From: Basidiobolus ranarum
Lineage: Eukaryota; Basidiobolomycota; Basidiobolomycetes; Basidiobolales
DNA: 64,000 nt
NCBI GenBank assembly: GCA_040143965.1
Contig: JASJQH010006877.1
Span: forward strand, 1 to 64,000
Direction: 5' to 3'
Shown: piece after piece, positions 24,363-36,565 of the stretch
Position numbering within the stretch: the stretch's first letter is position 1
How the letters are laid out: every line of letters starts with the position of its first letter
Position numbers and translations under genes: made by a program
The notes under the pieces: generated by a model
Databases searched by the model: none
Told to the model about the DNA's origin: nothing
The model's input: the letters and a program-made list of their open reading frames with translations, nothing else

Positions 24363-26851
24363 ATGACTTCAACACGACCAAGTAGAAATTCCGAAGCGCG
24401 TGGTTATAGAAACGCGACTAATGAGCATGATCGTTTGAAACGAGCACTTGTAGAGCCAGTGCAATCATGGTAATACATATTTATTTTACAACAGAGCCTT
24501 TGACTCGACACGTTTATTTGTTTGGGCATCAGGCGTGGTGAAATATTTGATTCAAATACTGGTTGAGTAGCATAAATACTTACTAATCTTCATTTATATT
24601 TTACATTGGCTCTTGTACAAAGGGTGAAAAAATGGACTTTTCCAAATAATAGTAAACATCTACAGATCTACAAATGGGTAAAAGGTAAGAAAGCATTTTT
24701 TCAGTAGATAGATATTTCGATTATCTATATTGACGAAGCTCCCTTTTTCTTACCATTTATTTCTTCGACCGCTTGAATCTTATAGCTGACAGAGAGCACG
24801 ATTTTGAGGACGATTCCTCTGACGATGAGCCCTATCCAATAGCAGCTTCTGAGGTGAGCTATTTGTTTTTTTTGAATAACACTGAAGTTTGGTCTAAAAT
24901 TCTTTTCAATATACTATCCAGACCGAAACCTCTACACTAGCTAAAAAACGAGGTAAAAGCGACGAGGAGATAATTGATGACTCGATAAAGCGACAAAGAT
25001 CAGATGCTGGTGGAGATACAGATGTGGATACACCTAAATTAGATAATTTCAATACGCCACAAGATGATACACCTGGTTCAGTTACAGTGACACATGCTTC
25101 TAGCGTGAATACCCCAGACGTAAACTCAACCATTGACACGCCGATAGATAAGGCTTCTGATATGAATTCTCAGTCATCGGCCAAAACTAGTTCACCAGTT
25201 AACACTACCTCGATTGAAAATACCAATTCACAAATGAACTCACCCATGGAGGAAACTGTTGATTCATCCGTTGAAACACCTTTAGAGAGTACGTACGCAC
25301 CATCAGTGGATAGCCCACCTGATTCCGTTCCTGTATCCAGTGGCAATATGATTGAGAAATCTGGCTTAAACGAATCTTTTGTAACCACTCCTTCAGAAAA
25401 TGCAGAGCTAGAGAATGATTCAGCTGAGCAGCTCGAGGTTGATTCTCAAAAGGACAAGTCAGAGATTGAAACTGAAATTGAACAAAAACCAACACCTAGT
25501 AACTCTAATGACTCAAGTGAGCAGTTACTCGAGAGCAATTCTCAGAAGGATACATCGGAAGTCGAAGACAACAAAACATTAACTAACTCCAATGATTCGG
25601 CTGAATCGCTACTCGAAGGGGGTTCCCAAAAGGATATATCGGAAGCTGAGCAAACCAACACAGAGAATCAAATTGAAGTTTTACCTAGTCAAGAGAGCTC
25701 AAGTGCTGATGTTAACATGGAGGATGCTTTTGTAGAGGAGAAAGATTCACAAGAGGTATCAGTGACAGAACCAGTTAGCCCAACAGGTGTTGAGACTGCT
25801 CAAGAAGAGATAACAACCACGCTAAATGATACCATTTCTCCAATGGAGGAGTCTGAACCAGACCATTCAATTTCGAATGAAGTAGTGGATGAAGTATTGG
25901 CTTCCACTGAATTAGATGAATCTTCAGGACAGTCGAACAACATCAAAACACCACCTGCAGAAATCGCTGAGAGCCGTGAGCTTTCTGAAGATATGACTGT
26001 CGATACTAACAATGAGACTACAGAGGCAGAAAAAGAAAATCGCTCGGATATACAAAGTCAGGCAGTAGTCAATCCCACCAATCCATCTGATGTTGCTCAA
26101 CAAAACCCAGAAGCACCAGACTCTAGTGCTGGAATTGAGTTGCAGAGCGAGCTCCAAGATAATATTGGTGATTAAACACTTTTTGCAAATGTAACCGTGT
26201 AATGCTTACTAAACAGTATTTGGTTTTTTTATAGAATCAGCAGCCCAGGTAGAAGATATTAACGCACCAAACGAGAGTCAATCTTTCGATGAAGTACCAG
26301 AAAATATTGAGATTGAAAAAGAATCTCCAACTTTGGAAGTACAAAGTAATCCTACCGAAGTGGCGAACACTACACAAACAGAGGATTTAAAGCCTGATGC
26401 TCAGAGTGTGTTGTCGAATGCTGATGACAATCAATCAGTTCAGATCACTTTACCAGAAGCAAAAGAAGACGATATTATCACTGACAGTATTGCTGTAGAA
26501 AACTCCAAATTAGCTGATGATACCACGGAACTCCCTGAAGAAATCACACATCAAGTCGCTGAAAATCCACCACAAGATGTCAATGAAGTTGATACCAATG
26601 ATGCAGTGCCTGAGATTTCTCTATCTGAGAATGTCACTCCTCAGCTCTCGACCGATCCGGTAAAACACACTCAAGACGAAATATTGGCCACAGAACCTGA
26701 AGCAGAAGGTTTGGGAAAACCAGCCGAAGAGATCGTCCCTGCGGAGAATGAGACTATTGAGGAGAAACAAGAAAGTCCGCCTAAAGAAAAGCAGAGTTCT
26801 GCTTTAGGAGCTTTGTGCAGTTATTCGGATGACTTATCCGAAAGTGACTAG
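24363..26851 (+). CDS. BCL7-like protein with long acidic Ser/Glu-rich tail
   Basis: Five exons (24363-24469, 24623-24684, 24786-24853, 24922-26167, 26235-26851) join in frame to 699 residues. The N-terminal ~57 residues resemble the BCL7 N-domain: basic start, HDRLKRALVEPVQSWVKKWT followed by SKHLQIYKWVKADREHDF, comparable to the animal pattern [23 protein letters not shown]. BCL7 proteins are SWI/SNF (BAF) subunits in animals and have plant counterparts, so a chromatin-remodelling role is likely (inference). The DSSDDEPYP block follows, then a KKRGK/KRQR nuclear-signal-like stretch. The remaining ~600 residues are low-complexity, rich in S, T, E, D, N and Q, with partial repeats such as SEQLLESNSQKDTSEVE (three related copies). 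Two large open frames at 25024 and 26333 are one gene joined by a 67-bp intron. The C-terminus is YSDDLSESD, possibly CK2-regulated. Confidence 0.8.
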
Positions 26852-27292
26852 GTTCCTTTGGACTACTATTTGAGTGAAAAGGGAAGTTTGTGAAAACTCT
26901 CAAGCCACCTAAATCTAGATAATTACTTCACTACGTAATGTATACTAATATATATGAACTCGACAAGTGTTTTTTCAGTTTTTATATCAACACTTTAAAA
27001 TAAAACGAATCTTGAAACATCTTTTGTGTTGGAATCGTGCCATTTTGAATGAAGTAGTCAGCTCTTTTAACAGATCAAGTAACCACAATAGCATTGATAG
27101 TACAACTCAGGGTTACGTTTAGTTTTGATTCAAGGATTTTACTTTGTTTGCTCGAAATACAAGATACTTGGGTTGCAATCTACTACAAATACGAAAGATA
27201 TAGGGGGAAAGATGATCCATCAGGATTATTTCTACTACTTTATAAATATGCGTTGTTCAAAATTTGCTGACTCGATAAAAGTATCAACGAGT
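26852..27292. other. Intergenic between convergent genes
   Basis: 441 bp holding the 3' ends of the BCL7-like and zinc-transporter genes. AT-rich, no further feature. Confidence 0.5.
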
Positions 27293-28913
27293 TTAATGCT
27301 CATGACTATGATTGCTTCCAGCGTGTTCAACAATCTCAATATTGTCTGTTAATGGAGCCGGGCAGCATGCAGATGGGTCGCAAGCTGATGGGCAACGGAT
27401 CAAACATTGCTCCTAAAGAATTCAAATATTTCGGTTAGAATTTGGTGTACATGGTCGAAAGAAATTTCAACACAAACAGTAAGTAAATAGAGCAAACGAG
27501 GAAATCAACGTACAGTAGTATCTTGTGAAGTGGTGTCAGTCACAGTTGCTAATTTGGGAAATTCGGGTTGAATAGTTACGGAGTGAATTCCATAGGCGTG
27601 AAGCAAGTCTTTGACACTGTTGGCAACTCCCATATAAATCTCGCTGTCTGTTACATGAATATGAACCGAGGCAATGGTCTTGATATCGGATAACTGCCAC
27701 ACATGAAGCTCATGAACTGAGATAACGCCAGGTATCTACATGAATGCAAAATATTAATCTATGAATTCTGAAGAATATGGCTGAAGGGTTTTTTACATTT
27801 TGCATCTCATCCTTAAGGATATCGATAGGAATTGAGTTGGGAACACCTTGCAATAAGATAAAGCATGTGCTTTTAACTAAAAAATAATATCAGGATTAAG
27901 ATCTTTAACCACGGAAAATTCCCACATTTTAAAACTTACCCAAGGGAAGTGAGAAAGTTAGAATGAATGCAGTAATCAAAAGACTGATGATAGGATCCAA
28001 TAAGAATCTCTGTTCAAACTCGCATTTCCAGATAACAATAGAACTAACAATTACAGCAACACTACCAAGAGCATCCCCTAAAACATGAAGGAATACACCA
28101 TGCATGTTAAGTCGACCTCCATCTGCCGCTTTATGGTCGTGATCATGATGGTCGGCGGAGTGGTTATTCGAATGAAGAAGCGAAGTATTTTCATTGGGTT
28201 GATGTTGATGTTCCGCATCAGCACAGATGCGACGGACTTCATCGGCAGTTTGAATAATAGACACAGGAGTGTGAAGGGGATTGGAATCCGAGTGAGAGTG
28301 GGAGTGGCTGTGACCATGAGCGTGACCGTGCTCTAAAGTAACTGAGATGAGAATACAGCAACAGAATATATCTAAAAATAAGAAACTAACCGTGGAAAAG
28401 AAGTAACCCAATGATATTTACTAAAAGACCTAAACCACCCACAATAAGGATGAGTTGAGGGTTCTCGATCTCTGTTGGAATATAAATATAAGTATATGAA
28501 CTTGGTAATCATTTTACTACAGTTCATACCTCTAGGTTCAAAGAATCGTTGGATGGCTTCGACAAAGATGGAGAAACAAAGAGCGACCAAGAATACACCA
28601 TTAATTAAGGCACCTAGAATCTCCGCACGCTGCCAACCGTATGTATATTGGGACGAGTGATTTTTGCTCTCTCCAAGCTGTAATAGCAAAATTGTGTAAG
28701 TAAGACTATATACGGTTGTCTCAATACATAGTGATTTTGATAATATACCTTGATGGCGTACAGAGCAACACACAAACTCAACAAATCGCTCAACATATGA
28801 AAGGAATCGGCAACCAGGGCAATAGAGCCCACCGAATAACCAACAATGAGTTCAGCAAAGAAGAACACAGTGGTGAGGAAGAGCAATAGTGAAAGACGAG
28901 TTGTTCTTTCCAT
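27293..28913 (-). CDS. CDF-family zinc/metal transporter (Zrc1/Cot1/ZnT1-like)
   Basis: Proton-coupled exporter of Zn2+ from cytosol into vacuole or secretory compartments. Start MERTTRLSLLLFLTTVFFFA. TM1-2 carries the HxxxD site (ADSFHMLSDLLSL) and TM5 the second one (GVFLHVLGDALGS). The TM4-5 loop is His-rich (EHGHAHGHSHSHSHSDS and HHDHDHK), as expected for metal sensing. A cytoplasmic ferredoxin-like domain follows (PGVISVHELHVWQLSDIKTI, VTIQPEF) and a Cys-rich tail (IRCPSACDPSACCPAPL) ends in HSHEH. About seven exons with short introns. Vacuolar zinc storage is the likely role by family. Confidence 0.93.
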
Positions 28914-30000
28914 AGTGTATGTTACAATTAACAAGAGATGTTTGGATTCCTTTTATCCAAGAAAAAAGTCGAATAAGACTTCTATTTAAATAGACAAAAA
29001 TGACGGAAAATTTTATAACGCATCTATGGACATTATTTATTGTGAATAATAATTTCGTAGATGTGTTTAATCCGATTCATTACAACAAATTTCAATACAT
29101 ATTAGGCAACTTCCGTATACTAAAGTCGTCTTGAGTATTTTTACAACCAAATCAATCCAATTTATCACCAAACAACGATACATAGCCTATCAATCGGTGC
29201 AATTGAAACGCAATGTATCTCTGCTACTTATCAGATCGAAAACGCTTTAGTAGAGTGTGGCCAAAGTTTCTACCTAGAGTGAGTGTGAGCCAGTGAACAC
29301 TAACCGCTGACCCTCCGATCTAGACTTCCTGGACCATATATAGCTAGGGGCCAATGGAGAGTCCGATTGATAAGTCAAAGACCCTTGCCACCTTTGAAGT
29401 AAGATAAGAGCTGATTTTCCATTTGCAGTATACTGCCCTTTTATTTGTTACCAGGTTTTGTTATCAGGTACTGATGAATACAAGGCGAAAGTTGGATGAT
29501 GATATTAGACACAAATCACCGCCAATTTGATTCATGTCTGTAGCTATGGCTACTATGTATATCCAAGAACATTGCCATCTAAAGAGGAATCTCCAAGCCT
29601 CAAGTTACCACAGTCACGGAGAATGCTTCTAATTATGGTCTGTTTGTATGGCTCGTATATCCCTGATATTCTAGACTTCCATCTTTTATGGCTTTTTTGC
29701 AATGATTTACAGCTGTTGAACAGTTTGCCAATAAAAAGTGAGTGAAAAGACCCAATATGGAGGAACCATTGGGGAGTATCAAAATACCCCTGTATCTGAT
29801 AACAAACTGCCGGTTTTCTTCCGTTGCTCTTAAAGGACATTTCTTGATAAAGATTTTTGTTTGATAACAACTTTATTTGGGCTGTATATTCCCCCTCCAG
29901 TGTAGAAATATAGCGAAATCTAGTACTCAAGTTGGCGAATATGAACAACAGACTCTGGTTCAACTATACACTTTATGAAGGAGCATCAGTGTTCAAATGG
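28914..30000. other. Intergenic 1.1 kb; doubtful ORF
   Basis: Upstream of the zinc-transporter start. A 136-codon open frame on the minus strand (29553-29963) matches nothing I know and lacks neighbouring exons; it is downstream of the next leftward gene and may be 3' UTR. Nothing else seen. Confidence 0.4.
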
Positions 30001-30928
30001 TCATAAATTGGATTTATCATCCTCTTCTCCAGATATCTCAAATCCATCAACCATGGGGATTACCCTCTTTGCGCACTCAATAAGCAGTCCTTCATCCTTA
30101 CCAACAAAAGAAATGATTACGTTTACTTTGCTGTTCTTCCATTTTGGGTAACTACCAATCTTCACTTTCTCGCCCAGCTCCTCTTGAACATCACTGAGGA
30201 CTTGGGCTATTTTGCTCTCAGCCCACATCGTACCTATCAGTTTCCTATAAAACTTTTGACCACTAACGAGGGTCTCAAGATGTGATCTATGATCATTGAG
30301 CAGCTGCTGGAATATTCTAGGAACCCCGGGTAAGATATGAACGTTTTTGTTCACTACAGCTAGAGGGACCCAGAAATCATCGCTAGGGAAGAATACCTGT
30401 GATTGACTAGGAAGTAAAGCCATACGCTTGCGAGCTTCTGTTAGTTCTAGTTGTGGAGAAATTCGAACCATACGCTGTAGTGTCGCTTCATGATACTCCA
30501 CTCGATCTCCAAAAGCTGTAGCAATTGAGGAGTAGGTAATATCATCGTGTGTTGGGCCTGGTGTAAACTCAATTATGTAAGTTAAATATGATACGGCTAA
30601 GCAATAACAATATAGAAGTACAACCTACTCCACCACTAGTGAAGACAATGTCATATTTTTTAGACAGCTGTGTAACGCTTTCTATGATATCAGCCTCAAC
30701 ATCAGGTATAACTTCTACTCTACGTAAGTCCACTCCCAATTCAAATAAATATTTTGCTGTTATGAGGTAATGTTAAAAAAAAATGGAAACATTTAGCACA
30801 GGTTAGACAGAATAAGCTCAAACATAGAATCAACCTAAAAAATTGGTGTTGGTGTCCTGAGTTTTCCCACTCAATATTTCGTCACCAATTATACAGGCAG
30901 CAGCAGTTTTAATGCATGGTGTAGTCAT
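30001..30928 (-). CDS. MoaB/CinA-type molybdopterin-binding-fold protein
   Basis: Resembles the COG1058 family (CinA N-domain, FAD-synthase MPTb domain). Three exons give about 262 residues. Start MTTPCIKTAAACIIGDEIL, then SGKTQDTNTNFLAKYLFELG, RRVEVIPDVEADI and the signature TSGGVGPTHDDITYSSIATA, followed by LPSQSQVFF and VHILPGVPRIFQQL, typical of this fold. In relatives the domain binds nucleotide- or pterin-containing molecules; in FAD1/FLAD1 proteins it hydrolyses FAD or a related pyrophosphate. There is no adenylyltransferase domain here, so the substrate is open. Probably soluble. Confidence 0.85.
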
Positions 30929-33900
30929 AGTATTGTATGTCAAAGAAAAGCAAGAAGACTTGTTTTTGCGAGTGCGGATATACCAGATCTTAAAAAATAT
31001 TTACAAAGCAATAGAATGATGCAATAGTGTTAAACAGCGTCTGATGATTAGACCATCACAATCACACTAGCTCGATCAACAACCTCTCTTACATTTCAGA
31101 TTGAGTCAATTTAGAAGATAATCAGCTCTTTTTATTATGGACCGATAACGAGAAATGGACTGTTTAACTCCAAATCACATTCAAATCATCTTTCACATCC
31201 AAATCACCTCATTGATCAGTACAGGAAATAATCATGCTTCACAAGGCTGTAAAAGGTCAATCGATTAGAAGCAAATGGTTAATCAGACCGACATCTCTTT
31301 TCCAAAACCACTCAAAATGCGTCATACAGAAATCGAGTTTTCGATGGTCTAGACCGTTCGCAAGATAATGTCGCCTCCCCATTGTGGATCGCGATATTAC
31401 AGAGCGTATTTGAGCTAACGTCAAGTCTATGGGAAGTAGCGAACATATATACCTCCAGGAGAAAGTACACCGAAAGCACACTGAAAATATACGCTGCTAA
31501 TTAGCTTGATGGACTATCAATGGTGTGTGAGGGGCAATTTGTCATAATCTGTCTGATTGAGAATACACAGAGAAAATACTTGCCTTACCAAATTAAGTGA
31601 TAACAAATAAAAACCTTTGCCTGATCCACATTCTGGGGATAATCTATCCTTGCAATGTCATACAAGCTCAATTCACTAGTGTTCTTTGATTGCTTTTGAG
31701 TAGCAAATACATAATACTAATTTACCCTTTTTGTCAGTTGATGACAAGGGGCTATCGCGATTAATCTTGGAATTAATGGTTACTTCGAGCGAGAGAGCGT
31801 AATCGTAACTACCGTATAAACTTGGCTCACATGATACTTGCTATGGAAGGTAAACATTACACGAATCGTGTAACTCAAGACTATCTCTGTCAAGATTATC
31901 AAGACCACGCAGCGCAGGGCTCAATAAAAATAGTTAATGATCACCAAATCAAAAGAGGACGTTAAACGATACATAGCATCCCCATTGAGCAGCGTGAGTA
32001 CTTTTGCTGTTATTACTGGCAAATTGGAGATACTTTACTGAAGAGGAAATGGACATTGCAGCGGCTGCACTGATCTTATCTTGAATAGCACACAGTTCAA
32101 TCACTAGATAACATATACTTACAACATTGGTGAGCTATGGAGTCAGAGATTTGCCTGTAGACAAGTTGCGCACATGAATCTGAAAAATCCCATCCAATCT
32201 CCGCAAGTCAATCAAAGTGATAACACATTGAAAACCTGTCATATGAGTATTGTGGCAGTAGGACAGTTATCTATGCGGGATTCAATGGTATCAGTGATGA
32301 GCTTATCTACAACATGGAGATGATCCTAGTATCCGCAAGCTTATTCGTAAGCAGTACATGGCCAATGTTTCATTAAAACAGTCTTGAATGTCCCTAACGT
32401 ACGGTGGATAATCCCTCACGGCGCGCCATCCGGACTATCTCAGTATGTGTGATCAGCAGGTCTGTTGAGGCGAGCTATTAATAATGTGCTTCACAGAATC
32501 CGAAATAAAGAGCACCAAGCTGGAAACGGAAATTGTCTCACATCCAGAACGTACTTGTCTTAGAAGATTCAGACTCTTGCTGGATATTGACAAGGTAGTT
32601 TTTGTGTACTGAGCAAATAGTCTTCGACCAATCATACCTGCAAAGCAAACACGGTGGTGAATCAAGAACATTCGGTCAATAGGAATTTCGCAGCTCCTAT
32701 TTGTCAGTGGTCCAAGATATCAAATCTCTTCCTTTGAACGATCCCCATTTGCTTTTTAAGTAATGAAAAATTGACACCGCCTAATATTCCTTCTTTTGGA
32801 AATATCATATATCTCCGCAGACCAATGATGTTGACTATTGCTAAGAGAAGCTTAATATGATGTATCCATGTTTCATGACCGATCCCATCGGAAGATAATC
32901 TCAAATGTTGATAACTTGGCTGCAGTCGCCTTCTTTGAAACTGATTGAGGATACCTCGGGCTCTATTGCGTAATGGGTTGAGAGGATTCATATTAAGCTA
33001 CAGCCAATATCATTTGACTCTCTGATTACTCCGTTAACATGATTCTCTTTCTTGGGTTGCATATCGTAGCCAGTGACGTTAATCACCCAGATGGTCAAAT
33101 GACTAGAAATTAGTCAGCTTACTAAAATTCCAATCTCCAAAACGTTTCTCACTGGTATCACCTTTTACTCCGAGGGTATTTCACCGCCTAGTACACTATA
33201 GGCAACTTTGCCAGAACTTGAACGTCAGATATCTACGATTCGCTTTCGTATTCGCTTTCGTACTGAGAACATCTTAGGTGATAGTGGTACAGTCTAGATT
33301 AGGTTTTGTTACTGATAGCTCAACAAGATTACTTATCTTTCACACGTACTCTAGAGCTATTACACCTCCAAACCTGCTTAGGCTACAGCCAACTACACAT
33401 ATCTTATGCGAGTACCCGGCTGATTATGCTGAGTAGTATACCCTAGTAATGTAGGTATATAGTAATTAACATTTCTTAGATAGTTTTGATCATTGTAATT
33501 GGGAGACACTTGTGGGACCGGCAGGTATTTCTAGAAAAAGGAAGTAGCAGTTTCTAAATAGAAAGTCCAATGTGACCAGGTTGTATCTATATTGTATTTA
33601 CTAATCACTTGAGCCAATCATTCTCGATTTCAATGTCACAAGTCTAATGTTGTCTCTGGTCACCTTCAATACTCTGCTGACCCATTCCTAACATTATCGT
33701 CAACCAGATACCGTATCAATATAGAAGAGATGTGTCTGATTATAAATGCTAAAGCTACTGCTAAATAACGATATAGTGGGGTATAGGGAAGTCAGATACT
33801 ATAGCTTACCTACGCTCTGTCCTTACTCCTACCCAGGATATGCCAGCTTGACTGACACTTAGGAGTCGGGTTAATATTGTTGCCATCACATAATCACTCC

Positions 33901-34178
33901 TGGTGCCGATTTCCCTTTACTTCATACATGTTGACAGCCTGGATAAATATTCCGTTCCGCATATTTATGCGATTCTTGTGGTACAACAGTCAGATATATA
34001 TCAATGAATTTAGAAATTCTCTTTTCATTTTAAACATAATCAATCTCAGTTGTCCAATGATCTGATGGGCCGTTCAAACCGATTATCAACTGATGTTAAA
34101 CATGTCAATTCCAGTCCTTATACGGATCCTTCATGATCTCATTACTTGACGAACCGGACAAACTCTATAATATTTTGT

Positions 34179-34186
34179 ATTTAAAC
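34179..34186 (+). promoter_or_regulatory. Possible TATA element of GATA factor gene
   Basis: gtatttaaac lies just before a 150-bp C/T-rich stretch without any ATG, the look of a fungal transcription-start region. If used, the 5' leader is about 340 nt. Confidence 0.4.
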
Positions 34187-34423
34187 TCGCCCCTCCACTA
34201 AGGTTGCCCTTCATCTCAGTCTGCTTGTTCATCCATTATTTAGCCATCAGTCTCTATCTTTCCAACATCTCACTATCTACGTGACTTTTTATCATTTCCA
34301 CGGACGACCCTATATTTCTGATAGCTCTGGAGCTGTCCTGTTGAGATCTTTGTCTCTAAAGTAACTGTTGATAACGGCATCTATCGAGCTTTCAACTGAA
34401 ATTCTTGAACCTCCCAACATTCG

Positions 34424-34504
34424 ATGAATCGGAGGCCTATTCTTTCTACATATTCACAACCAGTCACACCGAATCATCTGCTGCCATATCGAGGATCCCC
34501 CTAA
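34424..34504 (+). promoter_or_regulatory. uORF (26 codons) in GATA-factor leader
   Basis: The only ATG between the putative TATA element and the main start opens a complete 26-codon ORF ending in TAA, 51 bp before the main ATG. Coding peptide begins MNRRPILSTY. A possible translational control element; absence of other ATGs in the leader is notable. Confidence 0.5.
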
Positions 34505-34555
34505 GATTTACTCCTACTAGAATCTTACAACATTTTTGCGACAGTGTGAATCAAC

Positions 34556-35801
34556 ATGAGTTTAACTGTTACTCCAGCCGCAGATAATAGTACTAACTTG
34601 AAGACCATCGATGTTGAAATGGAGACATCAGCTTCCCTTGAAGATGGTAAATCCTCACTTTCATGCGCCAATTGTAGTACAAATACTACTCCACTTTGGC
34701 GGAGAGATGAGGTTGGAGCCACGATTTGTAACGCTTGTGGTAAGCCTTTGCTTTGTATATCTTGATGCTACAACAATCGTGAACTAAAAGCAGCACTGTT
34801 GGTTTTTAGGCCTGTATTTTAAATTACACGGTGTACATCGTCCTGTCAGCATGAAGAGAAGTGTCATTAAGCGTCGTAAACGTGCCTCTCGTAGTACTCA
34901 ACGTTCGGACGAGCGTCATACTAGTAATATTAATGACCCGATTAAGCGCAATCAGACCTGTGGATCATCAACACCTGCGCCAGGAACTCTTAGCAATGGT
35001 GTCTCTCGTTTAGTTACATTTAAGCATCAGGGATCATCGAAAGAGTCTAATCTACCTCACACTCCTCTTGATTCCGAAATTTCTCTATTTCCTAGGGATA
35101 TGCATAGCTCGCATGCCACCAGTGAAAAGCATTCCTTTTCTTTTAGTCCTGGGAAACCCGAGAAGCATCGCCGAATTTCTGAGAGTCAAGTTAATATAAA
35201 ACCTTGGTCAACATCCCCTCTTCCTGAACGCGTTCAACCTTCTCCTGTATTTTCTTCATATTCTCGTTCTTCATCCACACAAGCTTCATCCGTCAGAGAT
35301 TCTCACTCCATGTCACCTCAGAGGTTAAACGATGATGATAGTATATACATGCCACCTATAATAGAATCTAAACCGGTAGAGCGTCATTTTTCCTTACCTT
35401 CAATTAATATTGCACCAGGTAACATAATGGGCCATCAAAACAACCGTCCTTTACCTGATCTATTGCCATCGATATCTGATCTTAACCCATCAATATCGTT
35501 GAATTCTCAGCTCTTCGATGGGTCGAAGTTCTACAATGGAAATATCCGTTTAAACGTTTATTGTGACGAGTCACCACTGAAGTCACCTTCAAATCATTCG
35601 ACCGCTTTCACTAATCCAGTTTCAGCATTTTTGCCACACAATCCTACCAAGTTAACTGCCTATCACCTGCATAGCGGGCATTCTCCGAAAGCGATGAAAC
35701 TTTTTTCGGATCCGATTTTACATTCACTAGCATCTATGAGACCAGAAACCAGTAAAATGGAAAGCACCAACTTATTAGCACCCATTCAAAATTTATTCTG
35801 A
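34556..35801 (+). CDS. GATA-type zinc-finger transcription factor
   Basis: Two exons (34556-34739, 34810-35801), 391 residues. One GATA finger at about residues 37-61: [18 protein letters not shown] then ATICNACG, i.e. C-x2-C-x17-C-x2-C, followed by [20 protein letters not shown] and RRKR. The HGVHRPVxMKxxxIKRRKR basic tail is typical of fungal single-finger GATA factors that bind HGATAR. The intron falls inside the second zinc-knuckle codon set (after NAC). The rest is Ser/Pro-rich, low-complexity, with many SP/TP sites ([18 protein letters not shown]). It could regulate nitrogen, iron or development; the finger alone does not decide. Two HGATAR sites lie in its own leader (34319-34324 and 34369-34374). 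Confidence 0.94.
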
Positions 35802-36565
35802 TTCATTCCATTTGTACATTCCTTTTGTTTCCTTCATTTCGTGAATTATGGTGGTTGCAATGATTCCTTTCTACTTCACTCTCTCCCTGACCGTCATCTC
35901 TTGCTCTGTGTGGTATTTGAAATGATTTCCTTATTTTTCTTGCTTTCTTTCATGTAACTTTACATTCCCGACTTTTTCTGGTGCTTTTTATTTGACAATA
36001 CAATTTATAGTGGCATTCAAGCAATCCACTGGTAGAATTTTAATCGATTCAATAAATTAGAATTTATGAATTACGGATTATGAACTAATCAACAATCACG
36101 AGATTGCATCATTACTAAACAAACGGTGTCATTGACTCACTTCCATTGAAAGGGGTATGGATGAATCGATTAATTAATGAAATCTATACCATAATCTCAT
36201 AGTAGCCAGTATTGATGTTTAGTAGGAATTTATTCAAGCGCAGAGTGTACAGTTCTTGAATAAATTTGGTTGGACTAAAATAAAATTTCATGGAATCATG
36301 AAAGATTCTATTCGAAATAACCTTGGGACTTGGTATATCTTTGAATATGTAAGGTTGTTGAAAATATCACTGTACAGGTGAATATGAAAGAACAAAGAGT
36401 AACATATGTGCCAGGTAACTCTACAATAATGAGGTTTACCATTTGTATGGGTGCGAAATGAATGAATAGTGTAATAAAGGATGAAAAATGCTACTTCACT
36501 AATGCCGATGTATGACTACTTCCAGAATATGAGGAAAGGGAAATGGACGGTTGATTCGAATGGTT
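35802..36565. other. Convergent 3' region
   Basis: 764 bp between the GATA factor and the mitochondrial carrier, which converge. T-rich after the GATA stop; no coding or RNA feature recognised. Confidence 0.5.

Larger units (their letters stand above)
30929..34555. other. 3.6-kb gene-poor region upstream of GATA factor
   Basis: Longest stretch without a supported gene. Minus-strand frames at 32704-32991 (95 codons) and 32453-32671 (72 codons) are close together, and a good acceptor (ttgctttgcag) precedes GMIGRRLFAQYTKT, but no convincing donor links them and the peptides are unfamiliar. A 12-bp duplication (attcgctttcgt) occurs near 33238-33262. The right end holds the GATA promoter and 5' leader. 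Confidence 0.5.

Noticed and set aside
29553-29963. 136-codon minus-strand frame
   Set aside because: No family match, no flanking exons, and position fits a 3' UTR; left as unsupported.
31257-31481. 74-codon minus-strand frame in the gene-poor region
   Set aside because: Composition without domain or splice context; likely chance.
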